From NCBI GenBank assembly GCA_019779905.1, contig JABAKE010000009.1, positions 62,001 to 126,000 of the forward strand: a stretch of 64,000 bases of DNA, written 5' to 3'. The position numbers and the translations under genes were made by a program. Below are positions 56,240 through 64,000 of the stretch, piece by piece. The stretch comes from Modestobacter lapidis (GTDB taxonomy: Bacteria; Actinomycetota; Actinomycetes; Mycobacteriales; Geodermatophilaceae). Position 1 is the first letter of the stretch; each line of letters opens with the position of its first letter. The notes below the pieces were generated by a model. That model was not told where the DNA came from. It worked only from the letters and a program-made list of their open reading frames with translations, and made no database searches.

Positions 56240-57638
56240 AACAGGCGGACGGGCCCTCGAACACCCCGGTGCGGAAGACGTCGACCAGCTGGAAACCGGT
56301 CAGTCCGCTGTCGGCGAGCACCGCGGGGTCGGTGCTGTACTCGAGCAGGAACTGCACGCTCTCGTCGGCGTCCCCGGGGGAGATCGTGATGACCTGGCTC
56401 TCGCCCCCGAGGACGAACGCGGTGAAGGCACCGGCCAGGCAGGCGGCGGAGCGGATGGCGTCCCGGCCCTGGGTCGACTCGCCGAGCTGGTCGCGCGCGG
56501 CCAGGCTGTAGGGGATCGCCACCGCGGTCAGGACGGCGTAGTCGCCGAACTCCGCGTACAGCGGGCGCGTCAGGTCGGTCTCGTCGAAGGCGACGACGTC
56601 GTCGGCGGCACAGAAGAGCAGGTCCAGATCGGGGTCCTGGCCATCGCAGCCGGGTGCCTGCCGGGAGAACGGTTCGATCGCCGGGGGCTGGAAGTCCCGG
56701 CCGAGTTCGGCGAACGCCGCCTCCCAGAATTCGGGGAGCGCCTCGGGAACGAAGATCCCAAGCGTCTCCTGGTAGGAGGCGTTGCCGCCGGCGAGCGCCT
56801 CGGCGCGGCCGGAGAACCTGTCCTGCGTGTAGGGCCGGTTCTCCCCGAACTCGTCCCGGCAGCTGGTCGGGCCTTCGTCGAAGCCCTGCTGGAAGGCCGA
56901 CACCCGGTCGAAGTAGGAACCGTGCGCCTCCTGTTCCCGGGTGCTGGTGCCCACCGGGTCGCGCAGCAGCAGGTAGCCGCGGAGCACCTCGTCCAGCTCG
57001 GCCGCCCGGATCGTGTTGTGCGGCGCCTCGCCGTCGGCGACCCAGGCGGTCCAGGCGCCGGCGAAGCAGTCGGCCTGGGTCTCGATCGCGATCGACTGCG
57101 GGGTCGGGTACCCCACCCGGCCCTGGACCGCGTGGCCGAACTCGTGCGCCATGACCAGCGCGGGGATGAACCGGCCGTACTGCTCGGCGAGCTCGCGCAG
57201 GAAGGAGCGGTCGTAGGAGATGGCGTCCCCGCCCGGGTACTGGTTGCTCGGCAGGCAGTAGGCGGCGTTGTCGACGATGGACTCCGGTGGCTGGCCGCAA
57301 CCGATGTGCCCGCCCGGATAGGCCGCCGGGTTCACGTCGGCCGGGTCCACCGAGTAGTAGCCGCCGGTCAGCGGGGTGAACCCGGTGCCGAAGGTGGGCT
57401 CGAACTGCTCGGCCCAGTAGGTGTTCAGGTCGGTCAGCGCATTGCGGGCGAGCCGGTCGACCTCGTCGTCGACGGCCCCGATGATGGGGAACTCCTCGAT
57501 CGCGACCGCACCGACCGGCGCCGACGCCGGGCTCGCGCTCCCCGGCACCAGCACCACGGTGCAGCCGGTGAGCGTGCTGAGCACGGTGGCGCCGGCGAGG
57601 GCGGCCCCGGCCAGCAGGCGGCGGAACGAGGAGGGCAT
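56238..57638 (-). CDS. Putative neutral zinc metallopeptidase, lipoprotein
   Basis: A 466-residue extracytoplasmic protein with a lipobox (LTGC, Cys26) and a zincin domain of the YpfJ/neutral zinc metallopeptidase type: HEFGH at 165-169 in VMAHEFGHAVQGR and a probable third ligand in IETQADCFAGAW. A second half of about 230 residues is less conserved. The ATG at 57638 has GGGAG just upstream. Conserved Cys pairs suggest disulfides. Substrate is unknown; such proteins may process envelope proteins. Confidence 0.9.
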   Translation of the reverse strand: MPSSFRRLLAGAALAGATVLSTLTGCTVVLVPGSASPASAPVGAVAIEEFPIIGAVDDEVDRLARNALTDLNTYWAEQFEPTFGTGFTPLTGGYYSVDPADVNPAAYPGGHIGCGQPPESIVDNAAYCLPSNQYPGGDAISYDRSFLRELAEQYGRFIPALVMAHEFGHAVQGRVGYPTPQSIAIETQADCFAGAWTAWVADGEAPHNTIRAAELDEVLRGYLLLRDPVGTSTREQEAHGSYFDRVSAFQQGFDEGPTSCRDEFGENRPYTQDRFSGRAEALAGGNASYQETLGIFVPEALPEFWEAAFAELGRDFQPPAIEPFSRQAPGCDGQDPDLDLLFCAADDVVAFDETDLTRPLYAEFGDYAVLTAVAIPYSLAARDQLGESTQGRDAIRSAACLAGAFTAFVLGGESQVITISPGDADESVQFLLEYSTDPAVLADSGLTGFQLVDVFRTGVFEGPSAC

Positions 57639-57722
57639 GGGCTCCCGATCGGTCGGGCCGGCGTCACCGGCAGGCCGTCCCATCGTGCCCGACCCGGGGA
57701 CCGGACGCCTCGGGCCGCACCG

Positions 57723-57767
57723 CGACGACGGGCACCCGGCCGGGATCCGGCCGGGTGCCCGTCGTCG
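57723..57767 (-). terminator. Perfect 21-bp inverted repeat, likely glgB terminator
   Basis: Arms of 21 bp (57723-57743 and 57747-57767) are perfectly complementary around the 3-base loop GAT. The element begins 11 bp after the glgB stop on the minus strand and ends 84 bp before the metallopeptidase start. It is the strongest hairpin in the window. No T-tract is present. Confidence 0.82.
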
Positions 57768-57778
57768 TACGGGTGCCC

Positions 57779-60700
57779 TCAGCCCGCGGTGGTCTCCGCC
57801 GGGTCGACGTCGTCGGGGGAGCCGGTGGCGTCGAGCTCCGCCGTCCGCCCGGTGGACGGTGCGGGGCCCTCGTAGACGAACCACACGGTGGCCAGCGGGG
57901 GAGCGGTCACCGTCGCGGAGAACGGCTGACCGTGCCACGTCTCGTCGACCGCGTCGATCCCGCCGAGGTTGCCGACGTCGGAGCCGCCGTACCCGCCGAA
58001 GTCGGTGTTGATGACCTCGCGCCACCGGCCGCCCCGGGGCAGGCCGACCCGGTAGTCGTGGTGCGGGGCGCCGGAGAAGTTCGCCACGCAGGCCAGCACC
58101 TGGCCGCCGGCGCCGTAGCGCAGGAAGGACAGGGTGTTGCCGGGGGCGTCGTTGGCGTCGATCCACTGGAACCCGGCCGGGTCGCTGTCGAGCGAGTACA
58201 GCGCCTCGTGCTCGCGGTAGACGGTGTTCAGGTCGCTGACCAGCGTGAGCACGCCCTGGTGGGCCGGGTCGTCCAGGTGCCACCAGTCCAGCGAGCGGCT
58301 CTCCGCCCACTCCGACAGCTGGCCGAACTCCGAGCCCATCATCAGCAGCTGCTTGCCCGGGTGCGCCCACATGAAGCCGAGGAACGCGCGCAGGTTGGCC
58401 AGCTGCTGCCAGTGGTCACCGGGCATCTTGCCCAGCAGCGACCCCTTGCCGTAGACGACCTCGTCGTGGCTGATCGGCAGCACGAAGTTCTCCGAGAAGG
58501 CGTAGACCAGGGAGAACGTCAGCTGGTTGTGGTGGTAGCTGCGGTGCACCGGCTGCTTGGCGACGTAGTCCAGCGAGTCGTGCATCCAGCCCATGTTCCA
58601 CTTGAAGCCGAAGCCGAGGCCGCCGAGGTGGGTGGCCCGGGTGACGCCCGGCCAGGACGTCGACTCCTCGGCGATGGTGACCACCCCGGGGACCTCCCGG
58701 TAGACGGTGGCGTTCATCTCCTGCAGGAAGGCCACCGCCTCCAGGTTCTCCCGCCCGCCGTACACGTTCGGCGTCCACTCGCCGTCGTTGCGCGAGTAGT
58801 CCAGGTACAGCATCGAGGCGACCGCGTCGACGCGGATGCCGTCGACGTGGAACTCCTTGGCCCAGAACAGCGCGTTGGCGACCAGGAAGTTGCGCACCTC
58901 GGAGCGGCCGAAGTCGAAGACGTAGGTGCCCCAGTCCGGCTGCTCGCCCCGGCGCGGGTCGGCGTGCTCGTACAGCGCGGTGCCGTCGAAGCGGCCCAGC
59001 GCCCAGTCGTCCTTGGGGAAGTGCCCGGGCACCCAGTCGACGATGATCCCGAGCCCGGCCTGGTGGGCCCGGTCGATCAGGTAACGCAGGTCGTCGGGGG
59101 AGCCGAAGCGCGAGGTGGGCGCGTAGTACGAGGTGACCTGGTAGCCCCACGACCCGCCGAAGGGATGCTCCGCGACCGGCATGAACTCCAGGTGAGTGAA
59201 CCCGGCGTCGCTGGCGTAGCCGACCAGCTCGTCGGCCAGCTCCCGGTAGCTCAGGCCCTGTCGCCAGGACCCGAGGTGCACCTCGTACACGCTCATCGGC
59301 CGCTTGTGCCACTCGCCACGGGCCCGCTCGGCCATCCACTGGTCGTCGCCCCACGCGTGCGCGGAGTCGGTGACCACGGAGGCGTTGGCCGGCGGGACCT
59401 CGGTGGCGAAGGCCATCGGGTCGGACTTGACCCGCCACTCACCGTCGGAGCCGAGGATGTGGAACCGGTAGCGGCTGCCGACCTGGACGCCGGGGATGAA
59501 GATCTCCCAGACGCCCGAGGAGCCCAGCGACCGCAGCGGGTAGGCGCGGGCCTCCCAGTAGTCGAAGTCGCCGGTGACCTTCACGCCCCGGGCGTTGGGC
59601 GCCCAGACCGCGAACGAGACGCCGTCGACCCGCCCACCGGGGGTGTCGTAGCCTCGGACGTGGGCGCCGAGCACCGTCCACAGCTGCTCGTGCCGGCCCT
59701 CGCGGAGGAGGTGCTGGTCGAGCTGGCCGAGCGTGGGCAGCCACCGGTACGGGTCATCGACCAGGTAGGCGTCGGTACCGCCCGCGGCGTTCGGGTAGGT
59801 GACCTCGACCCGGTAGTCGCCGGGCTGCTGCGGCAGCCGGGCCTCGTAGATGCCGCCGCCGTGCAGCCGGTCGGCCTCGTAGCGGGACCCGTCCTGGTCG
59901 ACGACGGTCACCGCGACGGCATCGGGGCGCAGCGTGCGCACGGCCCAGCCCTCGGGGAGCTGATGGGTGCCCAGGACGCCGTGCGGGTTGTACGACCAGC
60001 CCTCGACGACCGCGCGCAGCTCCTCCTCCGACGCCTCCCGCCCGGCGGACGTGGCCGTGGCGGCGGCAGCGGATGGCGCGGGCGTCGGGTCGGTGGCGGC
60101 TGGGGTGCCCGGTGCTGCTGGCGGGGCGTAGCCGCCCTCGATCGCGCGGGTCGGAGTGCCCGGCCCGACGGCGGCCGGTTCGGCCAGGGCCGGCTCGGCC
60201 CCGGCCGTGCCGGGCGGCACGGTGGAGGTCGCAGTGGAGGTCACGGTGGAGGGCGCGGTGCCGGACGACGCGGGTCGGCCCGACGTCGGCGCGGCAGCGT
60301 CGCTGGGCGCCGCCGGACCGGTGTCGGTGCGGCCGACATCACCGGGCTCGGACGCCGTCTCCGCCGGGGAACTGCCGCCGGTGCCGGCCTGCCCTCCGTC
60401 GTCGGGCACCTGCGGCTCGTTCGGCTCGGCCGGGTCGGGGCTGGGCGGCTCCGGCTGGGGGGCCGCGGGCGCCGACGGGTTGCCCGGTTCGGCGATCGGG
60501 GCCGGGGCGACGACCGGGGTGGCGGTCACCTTCCGGGTCGCCTTCCGCGCGGTCTTCTTCGCGGTTCCGGCCGGAGCGCCGGCGCCCTCGTCCGCCGGGT
60601 TCGCGGCCGGGGCCGCCTTCTTCGCCGCCCGCTTGGCGGCCTTCCGGGCCGGCGCGGCCGGAGCCTCGCCGGCCGGATCACCCGCCACGGCATCGGCACC

Positions 60701-60907
60701 GGTGGTGCTGCGGGTGGCGGCCGCGCGCCTGGTCGTCGCCGCCCGCTTGGCGGCGGACTTCTTGGCCGGTGCGGGTGCGGGGGGCTCCTCGGCGGTGGCC
60801 GCGTCCGCACGGACCGACTCGGTGATCTCCTCGACCCGGCGCTGGAGCTCGGCCTTGCTGGCGGGCTCGCCGCCGGGTGTCGGGGTGGAGTCGTCGTCGA
60901 TCGTCAT
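57779..60907 (-). CDS. glgB: 1,4-alpha-glucan branching enzyme with long H1-like N-terminal extension
   Basis: A 1042-residue protein. From about residue 296 ([18 protein letters not shown]) it is a standard GlgB of about 747 residues: two N-terminal beta domains, then the GH13 barrel with [14 protein letters not shown], nucleophile Asp in [15 protein letters not shown], acid Glu in [12 protein letters not shown] and [13 protein letters not shown]. The first ~295 residues are extra: three Lys/Arg/Ala blocks ([37 protein letters not shown]) and then an acidic, Pro/Ala/Thr-rich linker. The ATG at 60907 has GGACGGAG 6 bp upstream and lies 26 bp after the mak stop, so the extension is probably translated. 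It introduces alpha-1,6 branches into glycogen or GlgE-type glucan. Confidence 0.95.
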   Translation of the reverse strand: MTIDDDSTPTPGGEPASKAELQRRVEEITESVRADAATAEEPPAPAPAKKSAAKRAATTRRAAATRSTTGADAVAGDPAGEAPAAPARKAAKRAAKKAAPAANPADEGAGAPAGTAKKTARKATRKVTATPVVAPAPIAEPGNPSAPAAPQPEPPSPDPAEPNEPQVPDDGGQAGTGGSSPAETASEPGDVGRTDTGPAAPSDAAAPTSGRPASSGTAPSTVTSTATSTVPPGTAGAEPALAEPAAVGPGTPTRAIEGGYAPPAAPGTPAATDPTPAPSAAAATATSAGREASEEELRAVVEGWSYNPHGVLGTHQLPEGWAVRTLRPDAVAVTVVDQDGSRYEADRLHGGGIYEARLPQQPGDYRVEVTYPNAAGGTDAYLVDDPYRWLPTLGQLDQHLLREGRHEQLWTVLGAHVRGYDTPGGRVDGVSFAVWAPNARGVKVTGDFDYWEARAYPLRSLGSSGVWEIFIPGVQVGSRYRFHILGSDGEWRVKSDPMAFATEVPPANASVVTDSAHAWGDDQWMAERARGEWHKRPMSVYEVHLGSWRQGLSYRELADELVGYASDAGFTHLEFMPVAEHPFGGSWGYQVTSYYAPTSRFGSPDDLRYLIDRAHQAGLGIIVDWVPGHFPKDDWALGRFDGTALYEHADPRRGEQPDWGTYVFDFGRSEVRNFLVANALFWAKEFHVDGIRVDAVASMLYLDYSRNDGEWTPNVYGGRENLEAVAFLQEMNATVYREVPGVVTIAEESTSWPGVTRATHLGGLGFGFKWNMGWMHDSLDYVAKQPVHRSYHHNQLTFSLVYAFSENFVLPISHDEVVYGKGSLLGKMPGDHWQQLANLRAFLGFMWAHPGKQLLMMGSEFGQLSEWAESRSLDWWHLDDPAHQGVLTLVSDLNTVYREHEALYSLDSDPAGFQWIDANDAPGNTLSFLRYGAGGQVLACVANFSGAPHHDYRVGLPRGGRWREVINTDFGGYGGSDVGNLGGIDAVDETWHGQPFSATVTAPPLATVWFVYEGPAPSTGRTAELDATGSPDDVDPAETTAG

Positions 60908-60933
60908 GGTGCTCCGTCCCTCGTCGTGGTCGG

Positions 60934-62304
60934 TCAGTCGGTACTGGTCAGCCGGGACACCGACTGGAGCGGGATCATGAGCCAGTTCGGGCGGTTGCGC
61001 GCCTCGTAGACGCACTCGTAGACCGCCTTGTCCGCCTCGAACGCCCGCAGCAGCGGGGAGTCGGCGTCCAGTTCGGCGCCCCCGCCGACGGTGTACCCCG
61101 CCCGGAAGGCCTGCCGGTTGCGGTCGGCCCACTCCTGGGCCCGATAGACACGCTGCGGGTCGCCGGGCTGCTCGACCAGCATGTGGCGGGCGGCGTAGTC
61201 GAAGGAGCGCAGCATGCCCGCCACGTCGCGGAGCGGGGTGTCCAGTTCCCGGCGGGCGGCCAGCGGGCGAGCCGGTTCGCCCTCGAAGTCGAGCACGATC
61301 CAGCCGGTGGTCGTGCGCAGCACCTGCCCGAGGTGGAGGTCACCGTGCACCCGCTGGCGGACGACCGGTTCCCGCGCCGCCGCGGCCGCGGAGTACAGCG
61401 CCCGCAGGCCGTCGGCATGCTCGGCGAGGTCGGGGACGACCTTCAGCGCGGCGTCCAGCCGGGCACCCATCTGCTCGGTGACCGTCCCGTACCAGCCCTC
61501 GTCGGCGGGCTCGGTGGGCAGTACCCGGGCGAGGTCGGCGTGGACCGAGGCGGTCGCCTCACCCAGCCGCTCGCTCTCCCCGGCGAAGTCGCCGCCCACC
61601 TCGTCGGCGTGCAGGTCGCCCTCGGCGTACAGGTCTCGCACGCTCGAGGTCGCCAGCCGCCACCCGTCGCTGGCGTTGGGCACGAAGCCCTGCAGCATCG
61701 CCACCGTGGCCCGCTCCCGGGCCGGGTCGGCGTCGTCGATCTCGATGTGCCCCAGCAGCGGCGCGATGTGCGGGTTCTCCGCGGTGCGCAGCGCGGCGTG
61801 CACCTCGACGTCGGGGTTGAGGCCGGGCTCCAGCCGCCGGAACAGCTTGAGGATGGCGGTCTCGCCGTACACCAGGGACGTGTTGCTCTGCTCGGTGGAG
61901 ATCACGTCGCCGGGCACGCCCTCGGGGATGTCGGCGCCCCCCGCCGGGTGGAAGTGCATCGGGCCGACGGTCGAGGCGGCCACCAGGTGGGTCAGCCACG
62001 GCATGGTCGACTCGCGGTCGCGCATCGCGTCGTAGGCGTAGTTCGCACCGTGCGCGCCGGAGATCGCCCCGACGAAGGCGCCGGAGAGCTCCTCGGCGGG
62101 GGAGTCACGCCACGACAGCGGCACCAGGTAGGTGTCCGTGGCGCCGTCGGTGTAGCTCACCCGGACCCGGTGCACGGTGAGCGCGGGGTCGGACTGGTCG
62201 AGGAAGAAGCCCTCCTCGGTGACACCGGCCCACTCGCGGCCCTTGCCCCCGAACCAGCGCTGGTGCGGCATCCAGTCGGCGAGCATGTCCGTCAGTGCGC
62301 TCAT
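60934..62304 (-). CDS. mak: Maltokinase
   Basis: A 456-residue kinase of the Mak/Pep2 family that phosphorylates maltose to maltose-1-phosphate for GlgE. The start [19 protein letters not shown] and the eukaryotic-kinase-like catalytic elements [16 protein letters not shown] and [14 protein letters not shown] are typical. In mycobacteria TreS and Mak form a complex; here treS lies just upstream on the same strand. The ATG overlaps the TGA of a short upstream reading frame (ATGA) and has AGGAGGT only 3 bp before it. Confidence 0.95.
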   Translation of the reverse strand: MSALTDMLADWMPHQRWFGGKGREWAGVTEEGFFLDQSDPALTVHRVRVSYTDGATDTYLVPLSWRDSPAEELSGAFVGAISGAHGANYAYDAMRDRESTMPWLTHLVAASTVGPMHFHPAGGADIPEGVPGDVISTEQSNTSLVYGETAILKLFRRLEPGLNPDVEVHAALRTAENPHIAPLLGHIEIDDADPARERATVAMLQGFVPNASDGWRLATSSVRDLYAEGDLHADEVGGDFAGESERLGEATASVHADLARVLPTEPADEGWYGTVTEQMGARLDAALKVVPDLAEHADGLRALYSAAAAAREPVVRQRVHGDLHLGQVLRTTTGWIVLDFEGEPARPLAARRELDTPLRDVAGMLRSFDYAARHMLVEQPGDPQRVYRAQEWADRNRQAFRAGYTVGGGAELDADSPLLRAFEADKAVYECVYEARNRPNWLMIPLQSVSRLTSTD

Positions 62305-62381
62305 GAGACCTCCTCGCCGGCGCTCGTCGGCCGCATCCGCGTCGCCGCTGTGCTCATGGACGAGCTCGCGAGCTCGCTCAT
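62301..62381 (-). CDS. Possible 26-residue leader peptide between treS and mak
   Basis: ATG at 62381 is preceded by a perfect GGAGGT (62388-62393) at 6 bp, the best ribosome site in the region, and opens a 26-codon frame starting MSELASSSMSTAATRM whose TGA overlaps the mak ATG (ATGA). The first codons contain the palindrome GAGCTCGCGAGCTC (62362-62375). It may be a leader peptide that couples translation into mak, or a remnant. I know no family. Its composition alone does not prove that it is made. Confidence 0.42.
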   Translation of the reverse strand: MSELASSSMSTAATRMRPTSAGEEVS

Positions 62382-62397
62382 CGACCTACCTCCGGTG

Positions 62398-62417
62398 CCG
62401 CAGCCGGACGGCTGCGG
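62398..62417 (-). promoter_or_regulatory. Hairpin between treS and mak
   Basis: CCGCAGCC and GGCTGCGG form a perfect 8-bp stem with a 4-base loop, 19 bp after the treS stop and just upstream of the strong Shine-Dalgarno of the short frame. It could be an attenuator, a partial terminator or an RNA-stability element. Confidence 0.5.
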
Positions 62418-62436
62418 CGTGCTGTGGAGCGATTCA

Positions 62437-64000
<1,564 letters not shown>

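Noticed and set aside
57755-61009. 1084-codon open frame on the plus strand
   Set aside because: It is antisense to glgB, has no known motif and is rich in Arg, Gly and Val, as shadow frames are here.

Overview
The window is a chromosomal stretch of a very GC-rich actinobacterium, with almost every third codon position G or C and frequent GTG starts. Several features point to Actinobacteria: an actinobacterial Kgd, NucS/EndoMS mismatch repair, a MurA with Asp in place of the catalytic Cys, a Rho with a large disordered insert, a FilP-like filament protein and decaprenyl-type sugar transferase genes. The general look suggests Geodermatophilaceae (Blastococcus, Geodermatophilus or Modestobacter type), but that is inference from style and gene order, not from a search. 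From memory, the order argS-lysA-hom-thrC-thrB-rho-rpmE-prfA-prmC-tsaC-wecA-atp operon-DUF2550-pduO-murA-nucS-thiolase-thioredoxin-glgB follows Mycobacterium tuberculosis Rv1292 to Rv1326c. The FilP/epimerase/thiolase order follows Streptomyces.

Layout. 0-6 kb: a 5' fragment of a 2-hydroxyacid dehydrogenase, a membrane hydrolase, the small DUF6104 gene, kgd and an ankyrin protein, all on the minus strand. 6-11.2 kb: an ABC-2 exporter pair (minus), then a universal stress protein, a class III adenylate cyclase and an ABC-F ATPase (plus). 11.2-13 kb: tRNA-Arg(CCG) and an overlapping DUF3105/DUF305 pair (minus). 13.1-19.7 kb: argS-lysA-hom-thrC-thrB, largely joined by 4-base start/stop overlaps. 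19.7-25.4 kb: rho, rpmE, prfA, prmC, tsaC. 25.45-26.0 kb: a tandem array of about 124-bp units that appears able to fold as RNA. 26-37.9 kb: glyA, wecA, two AtpI/AtpZ-type genes, the ATP synthase operon and DUF2550. 38-46.6 kb: pduO, murA, a crotonase, a dicarboxylate/amino-acid symporter, a lipoprotein, nucS, a duplicated 3-hydroxyacyl-CoA dehydrogenase and a zinc-ribbon protein. 46.6-50 kb: class F sortase, DUF4397 surface protein and a polytopic membrane protein (minus). 50.2-56.2 kb: FilP-like coiled coil, methylmalonyl-CoA epimerase, thiolase, FAD oxidoreductase, CnoX-like thioredoxin. 56.2-64 kb: zinc metallopeptidase lipoprotein, then glgB, mak and the 3' part of treS (minus).

How the genes work together. 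kgd, the epimerase, the thiolase and the acyl-CoA enzymes serve central carbon and acyl-CoA metabolism. lysA, hom, thrC and thrB form an aspartate-family module. rho, rpmE, prfA, prmC and tsaC are core expression genes. treS, mak and glgB are steps of the trehalose-to-alpha-glucan route. The atp cluster makes the F1Fo synthase.

Most of the window is ordinary core chromosome. I see no transposase, integrase, phage gene, CRISPR array or rRNA. The unusual signals are: (1) the tandem RNA-like array upstream of glyA, whose units keep a long closing stem through U-A to U-G changes; (2) a dispersed family of 50-60 bp intergenic palindromes that mostly begin at stop codons; (3) a GlgB with a ~295-residue N-terminal extension carrying histone-H1-like Lys/Ala blocks; (4) a prmC that appears to start at CTG; (5) an atpC separated from atpD; (6) minisatellites inside rho; and (7) a short reading frame with a strong Shine-Dalgarno between treS and mak. 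I found no clear new multi-gene system. The glyA-upstream array and the palindrome family are the best candidates for something undescribed.
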